Positions 35,362-48,600 of a stretch of DNA of 64,000 nt are shown here, one piece after another; positions within the stretch are counted from its first letter, which is position 1, and each line of letters starts with the position of its first letter. Origin of the DNA: Pleurotus djamor. Its lineage: Eukaryota; Basidiomycota; Agaricomycetes; Agaricales; Pleurotaceae. The DNA lies in assembly GCA_029747585.1 (NCBI GenBank), contig JAPEVF010000217.1, positions 1 through 64,000 of the forward strand. The letters run 5' to 3'. The notes beneath the pieces were generated by a model that worked only from the letters and a program-made list of their open reading frames with translations, was not told the origin of the DNA and made no database searches. A program made the position numbers and the translations under genes.

Positions 35362-38300
35362 CTATCGCGCCAACGCATCCAAGCCCTTCGGGACCTAAAG
35401 TAGCATTAGGAAAGATCACCGGTGCAACTTTTGCTTGGGAACGTACCTGCCATCCATGAACCCTCGCAGCTCGTTTGTATCCATCAAGAGCTTCCATGAT
35501 ACCGTAGGGGCTACATGGGATATGAGCGTTTTGCAAGGACTGAATTTATATAAACATTACCGATCCCAGTCGTTAGACAGCTTAGCGGGGAACGGGTCGA
35601 GGTTGGACAACGCCATTCTGATTTGGAGGAGAACGGAGGAGATACTAGGACAAGGGCGGGTTAGTGGCTTAGAGACATAAATGCAAGAGACACNTACTTA
35701 TAACTGGGAAGCCATCCTATCAACAAACGCGTCAGGAAATGATCATACAAGAATAGATAGACCGCNAACCATCTGCAGTGAGAAGATCCATGCATATCGA
35801 TCCACCTGGAAAAGGTTAGATTGGAACGGTTTCAGCTCAGAATGTCCCTACCCAAAGTGACATGACCACCACCGCCTTGACTGAACCCTAAGAACCTAGG
35901 AGTAATCAACCGGAAGAACGGCGGAGCATGTGGAAAGTTCGGAGGGAAGCGTATTTCAAACAGAAGAGAGTTGATCCCACTGGGAAGAGGTAATCAACAA
36001 GAGACAAGGACTTGACGCACACTCGAGCCTACCGTTTCTTCATATCTTGAGAAAGGGGCAAGCCGTCATCAAAAGAATGGACCTCGACTATCCACTGGAA
36101 GAGGTTGTCCATGATTCCGCCGCCGTCTGCATCGTCACCATCCTCGCTGAGGTCGGGTAAGTACCAACCCAGCGACTTCAATCCTCCAGGCCTCTTTTTC
36201 GCAGCATTTTGTTCCTTGAGCATTTCTCGGAGTTCTCTCTGGACGGCAGAAGTCGCAGAAGAGGTGGAACTGAGCGGCGGAGGCATCAGGTTGGCTACGG
36301 CTTGGCGTACGTATTCGGGGTCTGGTGTCCAATCTGCGATATATCGTAAGAACTCGACGCATATGAAAGTGGTCAAAAGGTTAGATGACATACCTTCAAC
36401 CGGTTCAGAACGAAGATCCACAACAGGTTCATTGCCAATGCGGAAGATGGTCTCATCCTCTACATCATTGTCTTCCACGAGAAACTCTTTCTTCCGGGCT
36501 TCGATCAATCTATCTATTTGATAAGTCGGCTCGGGTAAATCAAGTTGCGTGCTGTTGAGGGTAACGGGAGTCGTCGGGTCCAAACGAACACTGGGAGCCT
36601 TGGCATAGACAGTGGAATCTGGCTCCGCATCGCATAAGTCAGAGCCTTTGACCAAAAGGTATCGGCTGGTTGCGAATCAGAAAGAGACATATTCCTGGGC
36701 GATTGTGAACTTACCACATGATCCACGAAGTTTGAGCGACGACATAGTAGGGGTTGGAACTGACAAACTCCGACGGGATATTGACAACCTCCGCAAGAGC
36801 GACACACCGAGTAGGATAAAACATGCTGTTTCTCCAACTCGACCTACTTGGCTGCGCATATGTGGACATGGATATCTGGCCGTCCTTTGCCAAGTAAACA
36901 CCTAAACTCAGATGGTAAGTTGATGTGGAGTGACGATGTGAACACGGGTCACCATTTCCATACGCCCTTCCATGAATGATTTCTTTATACCATAATCCAT
37001 GGCGAATGATCTATTAGAGGGTCAGCAGTGAGATCCCTGAGAAATTGGGCATCGCCGAACTTACTGAGTGCCAGTTCTTCAACGGTGATCCATGGAAGGC
37101 CTGGTGGAAAACAATCAGTGGTTTGAGGGAGACCCCAAAGAAGCTGTCGAACGTAGAGAGTTGGATATGCACGGGTATTTGCATTCCGCTGTTGAGCACC
37201 CGCTATAGCAGTTTTGAATTTGGCCTCAGCATCTGGAGCACCGACGCTAAAACGAAATTGGCGCCAGCTGTTATCTGAAATGGTGTAAGTCAGATGTAAG
37301 TCTACACCCGTCCGGAGAATACACACCGACGTTGCCAATCAAGCTCTCTCCTTCAAGCTGTTCAAGATCAGCCGTGCAAGACGCAATACACCTGCGAAAA
37401 GATTGAGATCGAAAGAAAGGGTAGCTTAGAGTGACACTACCATCGAAGAATCGACCAAGCCGCAGCTGGGATGGAAGGGTCTAAATCCTTCAGTTTGGGC
37501 TTCGATTGGCCAGGCTTGACTGGCTGCAGTAAGTGCTTTTTCATCGAAGTGATCTGGATAGAGGATAAATAAAGTTTCGATAATAATTATATTTGCGGCG
37601 CACTGGGGGGAGGGCATCGATCAGGCTGACGATGGCGCGACGCATCTAGGTAAAATTGATAAGATCGCCGAGAAAATGTGGAGGAGGGTGAACATAGGAC
37701 GGACCTGTGATTTATTCAAGTCATCAAACCTTTGGAGTGAGTTCGTTGGAGCTTGGCGATTGGCTGACGCAGATTTGGGTGTGGGCGCATAGGCGAGCCC
37801 ATAATTATTCGTGGGCGATGGTACGAGTAAGTCCATACCGACAGGCAAGGGATCGTCCATAGAATCTTCTGCGGCAGAAGAGTAGGCAAGAGAAACGAGG
37901 AGGTCGACTACTGTGGTGTTATGGATGATTTCGTACTAAAATGAGTCATTAGTCGTCTTCTCGCATGCATGACGAGGTAAGAAACGGACTTCGAGCGACG
38001 GTCCTTGATTGTAGGCATAGTACTGGTACGAGCATAACTTATTTTCGCACACATACGGTTTCAGAGTCTCGTACTCCGCCGAGGTCTTGTTATGACAGAC
38101 TACGCAGTAACGCGACACAAACTGGTAAAAGCGTTGTTAGTGCTGGATGCAAATCAAGTCGAACATTGACTTGACACACCAACAAGCGCCGAATGAGATA
38201 CGAGAATGCAATTAAAGGAAGATTCAAGTCAGCCGAAGGAGCAAGATTGCTCAGTGGATCGTCAGGTAAGTCATAGGTTTGAGCCAGCTCAGCTTCTTGT

Positions 38301-39835
38301 GCATCCTCGGCAAGAAGAGCCTATGGAGAGAATTAGCGCGATGCGCTGACAACGCCGCGCACAAACCTCACCTCAAGGTTGCTTTCAACGATAGTTTGAG
38401 GTAATGTTTGATTTTTCTCGACGAGTGAGTATAGGAGCTCCGCCGCCGCCCAGCCGAACCCAAACTTCCGTCTGTATTGGATCACTTTGAGTAAGGTGCC
38501 GTTGAGTAAGTTCTCCAAAGAGGAGCTCAAACTGAAGTTGGTGAATCTTCCATCTTCTTCAAATTCCGGTGGATCAGCATCCATAGCATCGAAATCGGTC
38601 GGAACGACAGGTGGCTCATCTAGGGCGATTATTGTTAAGTTGGTGCTTGGTTTAAACTACAATGGTTGAATAGGCTGAGGCCCACCTTTAGCAATGAGAC
38701 CAAATGTACGAAAAGCTTGTTCTATTTCTTCCAAGCTCGCTTTGTAACGCTTTGACAATCCAACTTTAAAGGTGATAGTGGTCCCGAGGCGACTAGCTTC
38801 CGAAGTGTACGTTCCATCTGGGGTAAGCGGAGGGTAGGTACCCCTGAATCCCGAAATTAGGAGAGTCAAGTGTTGGCTTTTTGAGCGCAGTAAACGTCTG
38901 TCCCATGCGACAAGCACTCGCGGAGGTATAGACTTCGAAAGCGTTACAATAGGAATTGAGACGCTTAGACAAATATCACCAGATGTAAGGCGAACAAGTC
39001 CAGGTCGGTAACCACTCGCAACACATTCCATGAATTCGCTGTATCAAACGTGAATCAAAACGCGAAGACGGACGATATACCATGCCATTACTGACCTGGA
39101 GATGCGAGGGAGAGTGTTGGTTGATTCACCCTTTCGGCTCGATTTGGGCGCGACGTCATAATCATAGTCTTCGTAGTCTTCAAAGTCTTCCATTGCGTCT
39201 GAACCCTCATCTTCACTTTCATCTGTATGATGGGAAGTGTCTCCCCTTTTTGAGGAAGAGGAGATGGAAGACAAAAGTCGTTGTAGAACGTCTTGAACGG
39301 GGCGAGAGGAGCTTGATGCAACAGATTCGACTGCATCTTGTACTGATTGAGGAACGTCTGATGAAGAACACGCAGCAAAAAGGGTGTGACTCAAAGGATA
39401 GTCGGAGGTATCTGATTGACATTACGATAAGGAGAACGAGGAACAGATATACGACGAATGACGCACCGGAAACAAAGAGGTTGATATGAAACTTCACTCC
39501 TGGGTTCGATGTGTCCTGAATGACGAGGTCAATGGAACCTTCATCATCTCCGGCGCGACACTCTGATATGGAATGAGTGATACACAAGCAATGATAGACA
39601 ATGAAGCCTTACTAGACAATGTAAAGTTCCCTGCAGTTACAACCCCTTGCTTAGCATCCTCCTCGAGGTCAGCGAGGTCAGCTTTGAATCGCTTGCGTCC
39701 TTTCAGTGTTGTGTTCGCCACGCGTTTCGATGAAGAGGCCCCAGATTGAGGTAACGAAGGTGCGACATCAACGTCCATGTAAGAGTCTGAATCTAAGTTA
39801 GGAGGTGCCTCTGAATCACGATGGAGAGGAGACAT
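35362..39835 (-). CDS. PARP catalytic domain fused to UBE2Q-type ubiquitin-conjugating domain
   Basis: One long multi-exon gene. The N-terminus is acidic and disordered with basic NLS-like RKRFK; an RWD-like region follows (EFMECVASGYRPGLVRLTSG to ISGFRGTYPPLTPDG). Then a Cys-rich element (CVVCH, x15, CENKLCSYQYYAYNQGPSLE) precedes a PARP fold: AFHGSPLKNWHS, IIRHGLWYKE, LGVYLAKDGQISMSTYAQPS, CVALAEVVN and NPYYVVAQTSWIMCRYLLV. The His of HG and the Tyr are present; the Glu of poly-ADP-ribosylating enzymes is not seen, suggesting mono-ADP-ribosylation. The C-terminus is an E2 fold: LPLSQDMKKR, FLGFSQGGGGHVTLG, GSICMDLLTADGWLPSYN (active Cys), LLQIRMALSNLDPFPAKL, ending HGWQVPKGLDALAR. An alternative start at 40062 splices in frame through a 104-nt intron (39811-39914). 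Confidence 0.85.
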
Positions 39836-40312
39836 ATCAGCCAGCCTAGTCAAGCACAAAGAGAAGGACAAAGGAACACCACGCGCCAGGCTACAGCTGT
39901 CACTAAACACGTACCGTTCACGTTACTCGTCTTTTGCTTCTTTGTAGTATGCATAACTTCAGGTTCAGACGCGTCGTCTAGGCTATGGACGGTCGAATAC
40001 GGATGGGAAATAGCATTCACGGGTTCCTCGAGCTCACTGTGGGTTCGAATGAGTGATTTCATGCCTAGGGCTTAGTATTGGTGCATTTCTATATGGAATG
40101 CTGAGCGCTGATGAGGGCTGCGCGCCTGTTCACCTGACTCACAATCCAAAGATCAATCAAACGTTCCCACCATCAACGCATCACAGCTACATCACAACGA
40201 ACGTGCAAGAAGCACAAAATGTATAAACATGAAAGGGAAATGCATAAAGAGGTCAAGTGGAGACGGTAGTGCTAGGGGGGATACAACAACAGGTCGTTAA
40301 ATACTCGTTCAT

Positions 40313-43300
40313 TCACCAAATAGTTGGCCCAGGTAGATATTCCGTGGGCAATATGAAAGCGTCCATTCCACTCTGAGTGAAAGAATTGCCTCCAAGAGTT
40401 TGATCTGATATCCAGACAGGGAGTTGCTCGTTAGAAGTCATGTTAAAGCTGCGCCAGATATTGTCAGCGTCAGCAACAACGCCAGGTACTTGACCGTGCA
40501 TGGATGGCGTATGATGGTGGTTGTGCATTTGGTTCATCCCATCTACTTGATGGGAGTGATGATGGTGCATTGGATGTTGGACTTGCATTTCCGTAGGGTA
40601 TGCGTTACCATGTTCATATGTCGGAGAGAAGTTCTCCGCCGGCCGGTGCTGGCTCGGCACTCCGCCCGAGTGATCCACGCGGATGGGCATTCGCGTCTGA
40701 GGTTCGCGTGTAGCTTTAGGGGATAGGGACTGGGAGTCCTTGCGTTTCTTGGAGCGTTTCAACATAACTTGCAGTGTCAGAGCATATCGCTTGGCTGGGA
40801 CTGCGATAACGAGTTAAACAGACGGAACACAACAGGCATAACTTCTACTCACTTTGTGACATGAGATCGGCAAGTCGCTCGACTTGGCTACGAATTTCGT
40901 TGAGGTTGCAGTCGTTCGGGCTAAGGGAGCTATCAAAACCCAAAACAATGGGGGAGGGGTGGAGACTTACAACAAGCGAGCTAAGCGAAGCAAGAAGGAG
41001 GCAGTGAAGGTCGCAGTAACATGGGTATAGTGAACCGCTAAACTTCGGTCAGAACGATGTATTGCCGGGTGAGACCATGCGCTACTCACCATACTTCATG
41101 CCTTCCCTGTAGGAGGGTGAGTTGACGGTGATATCAAGACCCTGACGTGCCGTCGATATTGACCGCAAGGCCAATTCCCGTTGAGCAGGCGGCATCTTCT
41201 GGACGTCATCAGGGGAGTTGATGCCTCGCAGGGCAGTCGCGTTGTGGAACAGTTCTGCATGAAGCTGCTGGTTTTGGAGACTTTGACGATAGAAGGCTAA
41301 GCCGCGGAATGATTTGCTCAGTGCTAGTACCTTTCGGTACATTGAATAAGCACATACCTGCATCTTCGTATTTCTGCGAGAAAGCCTGATCCCAGGTTGC
41401 GAACCAACCCTGGAATTGAGCACTACCATTTCGGAGGGCTTCAAAGGTAGCGTCCGTTGGCGGAGCATCGGGGTCGGACATCTGGTTATGAAGCCTCTCT
41501 CGCAACGCCATGAGCTCGACGGTTGACACCAGTCTCATGTCATCTTCGATAGCGAGTGGATGTTGCAGCAGCATTCGACAATTAGCAATACTATCGTCAT
41601 CCTTTAGCACCGCGGGCCGTCCGGTACCGTATGAAAGCCTGCAAAAACAACCTCAGCCGTCATGAGCTCGTGAAGCATGGTCACCTACTGATGCTCAAAG
41701 AGATATAAGCAAAACCACGTCCGCGAGGCAATGACCAGATTCCGATCATCGGTAGCACTGAATTTTCCTGCTTGCATGCGACGGTGCAAACGAGGCCAAG
41801 CCTTATGCATGGCTATAAGAGCACCATGAGTAAAGCCCGAAATGGGATATAATGTGAGAATTTCGACTCACATAACTCCATTGCCATTCGGATGGCATGT
41901 CCTCCACTAAGCCAGCCGTTGTCAGACCATCCAGACACGAGAACTTAAGGAGAATGAGTACGACGGATAACAGAGATGATAATGGCAAATGACTAACTCA
42001 TAGCTTGAACAGCTTCATGGCGGGTAACGGGGGAGAAAAGCGTGGCGCACGAGATTTTCTGGACCTCTTCCAGACACTTGAGATATATCTCGCTAGGCTT
42101 ACCTGCCAATTCAAGCCAAGATGAGATAACCATAGATATCAACGAAACTCATATAACTGACCGCCACCATCGCGAACTTTCGCCGCGACCATGCAGATAC
42201 AGTCGACGGCGAAGGGAGATCGCTCATGAAGCGCGTCGTATGAATCCGTATTCACGTCGAAGACAGGAAGGAAAGTTGAACATCCATGATAGAATCTACG
42301 CCACGGTCAGGGTTGATAAGTGCGGAAACAATGGAACACCGACATGCGGAAGAGTTCTCGGGCATCGTGATCGGAGAGAATATTCTTCGTGACGACTAGA
42401 TTGTATAAATGAATGAACCAACGCTATACCGTCCCCGGAAATGTCAACATACCATCAGGGAAGGTGGGACCCTTATGTCGTATTTTCCTACGCTTCGCTG
42501 GGCGAGTTTGTCGATCGGGAGATGGGGTCCTAGTTCGACTTTGTGGCTCGCTGCTTTCACCATTCTCCTGGGATGGGGGATTAGCGAAGAGAGTATAGGC
42601 TCCGAAGAGAACTTACCCTAGCGGCGCGTCGGATGGCCACGTCTGCCAAACCTCTAAGAACTTCCCATGGAGCGACAAGACCTGATGCAGGTAAATCCCC
42701 ATTGTCTTCATCCTCAACATCAGATGAGTCAGCACTGGTGACATTGGAGGGCGGTGCGTGTCGTTTTGTCGCAGAGGAGTGAGGTCTGGGTGGGTGACCA
42801 CGCGCATTATCGGCGGGATTATATCGTACATTGCTCTGTTGCGGCGCAGGGGGGCCCATATTTGTGGATATACTTGAAAAGGGTGGTAAGACGGGGCCCT
42901 GGCTGGAAGCAGCGTTATTCGTATACGGTTGGGCGCCAGACTGATAGCCTCCATACGAAGGTGGAAGCTGCGGGGGGTGATAATCTACGGCTGGGGAGAT
43001 GGGCCCAGCCTGAGGACTCTGATATGTCTGATTTGGTAGTTGGCCACGAGCTGTTCATTGCAGTTCAGGCATCACAGCACGTTGGAAAATCAGACAAGCA
43101 AACCTTGATTAGTTGCCTGTATGTCGTTAATATGTTGATGCCCTGCTGGGGGTGTAGCTAAGGAGGGTGATTGCATGCTCGGGGATTGGTTGTGATAGGT
43201 TGGTGGATACACCGAGGGCGATCGGGCAGGGTACGCGCCATTGCGCAGGTGTCCGACTAGCTCTGTGAGCATGCTATGCATCGCAGCCTGCGTATGCCTG

Positions 43301-43768
43301 ATATCTGCGACATGGGCTTCGAGGCTACGGATGCGCCTGGAATGCAATATTGGTGAAGGGTGTATTTGGCTATGAGGCGTCGACTTACTCGAGGCCTGCT
43401 TCGCCAGTCAAGGTTGCCTCCCTGGATGGCTTCTCGAAGAGACATTCGAGGCCAGCATGTCGACAACGACGACAGGGCGGATTGTCGGCGCCTTCACAGC
43501 GCATTTTCTGCTTTCTGCACGCATTCTGTTATGACACGGTCAGAGGCGCGTCGCGGGGTGAATACAATGTAGATCGACTTACGCAAGCCCCTGAGGTAGA
43601 AGTAGATAGAGGTAATCAAGTGAATCTTCCACGACGGATATGGGAGGACATACGGGGGACTCGATTCAAGGTCTTCACTGGAGGTTTGACGTCCTGCTTT
43701 GGGGGTTTGCTGTCTTCGGGGGCGTCGTCCTGCTTCTTGACGGTGCTCGCGCCTGGATTTGAGTCCAT
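40313..43768 (-). CDS. Zn2Cys6 fungal transcription factor
   Basis: ATG 43768 gives MDSNPGASTVKKQDDAPED. Two introns later the binuclear zinc cluster reads ACNACRKQKMRCEG then PPCRRCRHAGLECLFEK, with Cys spacing 2-6-7-2-7. A coiled-coil region (IRSLEAHVADIRHTQAAMHSM) follows, then a proline-rich linker, a fungal-specific regulatory region (SLVAPWEVLRGLADVAIRRA; SIANCRMLLQHPLAIEDDMR; MPPAQRELALRSISTARQGL) and a His-rich tail (MHHHHSHQ, MHNHHHTP) ending LPTEYLPGPTIW. The target genes are unknown. It is divergent from the TB2/DP1 gene across 761 bp. Confidence 0.9.
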
Positions 43769-44529
43769 ATTGATGGGGGGCGCGGAGGGGACGTCGGGAG
43801 GAGGAGTTCCAGGAGCGGAGGGCGGATTCAAGTGAGAAGGACAGAAGGGAGAAGCATGAAGGAGTAAGGGAACTAACTGATCAGGCCATGGATAAACAGA
43901 TGCAAGCCCAGGGTCTAAGCGCCGTGCCCTTGTCGTCGGAACTATATGTGCCTTTCACATCGTTTTTAGTCCCCCCCCCAGAGTTGGCCATATGACCATG
44001 ACCCCGCTTGACCATGTCCTCTCTCTCTCAGCTCAGAAATTACCCCCAGCCCAGCGCATGCATGGCGTCCTGTCAGTGGAAAACCCTGCTCTCGTAGACA
44101 GAGACCCTCATACCCCAGCCAATGGAGAGCTGTGGGAGTGCTTACTATGATTTCTTAACCACGGATGGTAGAATTCACATCAGGCAGCAAGGCGCATCCT
44201 GACTCGTGGGTCGAGGACATGAATAGTTCCGAGAAGCAAATCGAGTTCTCTGGGAACGTTCGTAGCGAAAGTGTCCCATGTGCAGGAATGCTCATCCTCC
44301 GTCCGCCTCCAAATTTTTGCGGGGTGCCACGGAAGCAATTGGGACGTCGGAAGGGCGTGGGAACATCCCGGCGGACGCCGCTTCGGCAGTTGGCCATCCC
44401 AACTTGGCTTTGGACTGCGCCTGCCAAAAGTCTCGTCGTCGCCCATCTCTTGGTCTGTTCCACCAACCACCATCATCTCCACCACCAATCCTTATCGTCA
44501 ACTGCGCTTTCATTCATTCTCCTCTCACG
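43769..44529. promoter_or_regulatory. Divergent intergenic region, Zn2Cys6 factor / TB2-DP1 gene
   Basis: Open frames here lack splice context and known motifs, so I call no gene. Features seen are a C9 run at 43971-43979, a CCAAT at 44119-44123 and pyrimidine-rich sequence just before the ATG at 44530. Confidence 0.4.
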
Positions 44530-45437
44530 ATGCTCGTCTTCCTCGTTTCACAAGCTTTATGGTTTGTCACACGACCTGCATTCACTTTTGTCGTGCTGAA
44601 CCGCTCAATCTTGTCTCAGCGCCTGGTTTGTCTTCCTCCTGCCTGGATACGCCACCTTCAAGGCCATGTCCAACCAGCCCGCCGCCCAGGCCGAGCTCCA
44701 AAGGTGGACAGTGTACTGGACCGTTCTAGGGCCTATCCTCGCGTTCTCTCATCTTGCAGAATGGTTCATCAGTTGGTAAGCAATCTCACTTTGCATCGTG
44801 TCGTGGGGCACGCTAAATGCATGCTCAGGTTCCCCTTCTACTGGGAGACGAAGACCATTTTCTTGCTCTTCCTTGCTCTTCCGCAAACTGAGGTACGGCA
44901 TCCTCCTATCCTCCATCAATCAGTGGTGCCGCATCTAACATTCAATCATAGGGCTCAACCTACATTTATAACGTCTACTTGCACCCTTTCCTGGTGAAAA
45001 ACGAGGCAGAGCTAGATGCTAGCATTCTGGCCGCTCAAAACAACACGGTCGCCTTCCTCCAAACCCACTTGGCAAAACTTTGGGACATGCTTCTCGGCTT
45101 CCTCAATAAGGCACCTGCCTCCGGAGGGCAAGCGGCATCAACGCCAAATGGTACCGCCCCGACGGCCATTTCCCTCGATACGGTGAAGGGCTTATGGAAC
45201 AGCTACGGTCCAGCGGTTCTCGGTGCCCTTCATGCCCAATCCGGCGCAACTTCCTCGCCTGGTGCCAACTCTTTTGCTTCTGCATCAAGTACATCTCTAC
45301 AAACCCCTTCTGGTGCCGAAAGAAGAGTCTCGCCTAATGCTTCCGCCACTTCCCTTCCTAACCCCTATGAGGGATCGTCCCCTGCCACCACACCTTCCGT
45401 CGTACCCCCGCCCTTCCCCGTGCCTCAGCACAATTAG
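44530..45437 (+). CDS. TB2/DP1/HVA22 (Yop1/REEP) family membrane protein
   Basis: ER-shaping reticulon-like family. ATG 44530 gives MLVFLVSQAL; a first intron joins this to AWFVFLLPGYATFKAMSN. Next are RWTVYWTVLGPILAFSHLAEWFISW, FPFYWETKTIFLLFLALPQTEGS and YIYNVYLHPFLVKNEAELD, the diagnostic TB2/DP1 block. A disordered Ala/Ser/Pro tail ends PPPFPVPQHN at stop 45435-45437. The N-terminal hairpin is short compared with Yop1, and the tail is longer. Confidence 0.9.
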
Positions 45438-45659
45438 ACTTTAGAATCCTTATCTTAGAGAAAGAGATGGACAATCAGACTCTCCATCAAGTCTTCCATT
45501 CGCTTGTTCTTTATTGCGTAAATTAGTAAACCGTCGTGAATGCAGGCTACATTGACTGGTACATGAATGAATCGTGGTCCGTATGAAAACATCTACAATA
45601 ACAGAAACAATGATGCGATCAAAGGAAGGTATGGATGTGTAGCATCAGTATGCATTGCC

Positions 45660-48600
45660 TTAACTAGCATGTCTCTTGAAAGCTGCCTCTATATCTCCCG
45701 AAGAGTATTCCAAGGTAATGCCACTGTCTGCATAGCACTGAGAAATCCGCTTCGAGAATAGCTCAGTGATTCGCAGCAGCTCTTCTTCGCATGCTTTCCA
45801 TACGCCCACCATCACGGTCCCGGGAGATATACCACTACTCTCCTCAGTAGTCGTCTTCTCCGATGCCTCAGTGAAGTGTTTCTCAACCCGCTTGAACAGC
45901 GCATCAACATGTTTCCGAATATCCTTCGCGTTGTACTCCTTAACAACCTTCTTCAACGCTGATTTGCTGTAAGAAGCGTTCGTGGGCACTTCGGAGGGCG
46001 AGGTGTTTTTAAGGAGTCTTTCAACGCCCTCAAAATAGTCCTTGAGAACAAGGGGGAAAACGTGCGTTTGTCAGATGTCCGCGGAGGAAGAAAAGCAACA
46101 AACGTACGATGATCTTTGAAAACGGCCGCCTGAGCACGATCTTGACATATGCGTTCAGATTCTCATCATATATCGATTCAGCCCTCTTCGAGAACGTCTT
46201 CACTGATCCAATCTCCATCTGAGAAGTCTCAGCAACGAAGTGGTGCATATTCTCTGTAGTGAGCCACAACACAAGTGACCAGTCACCAGTCAGTCAGTCA
46301 ATCCAGGTGGCTTTGAGAGGTAATTTTGCCGAAACGCACCAATAAGGATGACATGGTAATTGAGTTGACCCTTGTCCTCCCCTTCACCATCCATCTTGGC
46401 CATCTGCTTGAGAGAGTCGAACATGGCTTTGACGATCTTATCGTACGCCTCATCGACATTTCCCCGGATTTCAAGACCATCCGTCCCAATAAGTTGTTGC
46501 TCAACTCTTCGGATGTAGATAGGAAACTGTTTAACAAACGGAGCAACGCCTCTGCGCTTTTTACTTGTCAGCTTGGTCTGCTCGATCGATCGAATCTGAT
46601 CGTTCTGTTGCAAACCACCGTTAACCGCGTTGCTCTTCAGCCGAGGAGAGAAGCAAACACTCACTATGTGACGATCACAGCTAGCCTTGAGTCTCATGTG
46701 AGCCTTGTCAAAGAGGTTGGACAAGAAAGCATTGTTCCTCTCGTTAGCATCAATACGACACCGTTCCAAACACGCCAGGACGCCAAACAACTCCCTAAGC
46801 ACAAAGCCCAACCGTCAACTCCCCATCACCAAGCGAAAAAAGACAAAAAAAAACAACGCACATATGATCCTTCGCCAACGCCTGATCCAGCCACCCCTTC
46901 AACTCCCCCGCCAAAAACCCAAAAATCAAATCCATCGNCCCCCTCACCAACTTAGCCGTAGCCGTACTCAGCCCCGCAGACCTCCCAGCGTGTCTCCGGA
47001 AATAACTATCCAAATTCATATAATCCGCAAACGTCAACGCCGCATCGTTGATCTGCAGGAAATCTGTGATGAATTCGTTTTCGCGGTAGACCNATGGGGG
47101 TTATGGCTTCAAGGAGGTAGCTGAGGGCTTCGGAGGCGCGAAGGTCGCCGTCGGAGGGTTTGTCTCNTATCCCGGTTACGGCTTTCGAGGGGTGAGCGGA
47201 TAAGGGTTCCAGCGCGTCGCATGCCTGCGGATGCCTTGATGTTGGTTCCAGTGTTCGATGCGCCTAGAGCTTCATGCCGACATCAGCATACATGATTGAG
47301 GAAATCACAAAACCACCGGCACACATACTAATTTCCTGATCCTCCTCAGGTGCCTTACGCACATACCCAAGGAAAATAGCGGATATCGCTCGAACCTGCG
47401 TCGAATGCAATTCACTAACACTCGAAAAGTACGCCTGGGTGGGAAAAAGCCACAGAAACAATCAGCCTCGCGCACGTAAAACAAAAACCCAAGGGAAGAA
47501 ATCAACGCACGGCACAAAGTTTACCATATAACGTCTCATCCATTTCTTTCAGGTAAAGCATCAAACCTGCGTAACGTCCAAGGTAATCTTCTATGCTTTT
47601 GTGCGGGAGAATGGAAGGACGGCCTCTCCGATCAGGCTTCGAAAGGCCGTCGTTGTCACCAAGAAGGACTTTTGACTACAATGAAAAAGGTTAACAAAAA
47701 GATAGATGCACTGAGAAAGCGGTGAAATCGAACCTGCGCAGTGAACATGATGCTCATAAAGTCAAACATCCTTTTGCAGAATTGGGAGTTGTACGTCCGA
47801 TACTCTTCTAGTCGTTCCATCGTCGCCGCCATATCTGCACGCACGCGTCACAATTCACGTAAGTGAACATGGACAGAACAATGAGCAGAAGATAGGATTA
47901 TATACACACCTGTTTCACGACCAGCTTGGAGAGCCTTGTACAGCTCCGCCGCCGCTTCTTCAAGTCTATCTATACTTGACGGCTTCTCCAAAGACTCTTG
48001 TGTTAAAATCAACAAAGCCTGACGGTCAACTTGCACCGTCTGCAACAGATTCTCCAGTTCACCAAGGAGAGCACGTTGATTCTGTGTTTGGACTTGTAGA
48101 CCACGTCCCTGAGATTGAATGTACGAAATATCGTCTCCCACTGCCTACACAATTGATTGATTGGGGGTGAGATCGGATGATGCAATGAATGAATTGAGGA
48201 CGTACATTCAGATGTATTTTGTATGACGATATCAGACTCTCCATCGCGTCCAATTCAGCCAAAGCATCATCCATAAACTTGACGACCAAGTTTATGCGAT
48301 CATCAGACTCCAGGAATGAGTGTACATTGGCCTATGATGCACGACAATGAATCAAGCAACGAAACGAAAGTTTTGAACCGTGGTGGTCTTACCTTCTCCA
48401 ACGCCATCAATTCATCGAGTAACTGCGCTTCGATCAAATCTGCAGCACCTCTCGCAGACTTGCGTCCGATGACACCGTCGCTAGCCCACTCGTATCCTTC
48501 CAACATTTCTTCCACGTTAGCTAGAGTCGCTTGTGAGCCTTCATCCTCGCCTTCGGCATCATGTTCCCCAACGACCAAACGATCGAGTGTAGCTTGGTTA

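Noticed and set aside
35339..35536. PARP-UBC C-terminus reading through to a longer tail
   Set aside because: An intron ending CTTTAG gives HGWQVPKGLDALAR and stop at 35362, the usual end of this E2 family.
44165..44599. Overlapping open frames before the TB2/DP1 gene
   Set aside because: Compositionally like noncoding sequence, no conserved motif, and the real start at 44530 uses a different splice model.
46326..46955. 209-codon plus-strand open frame
   Set aside because: Antisense to the conserved SEC3 helical C-terminus; no motif.
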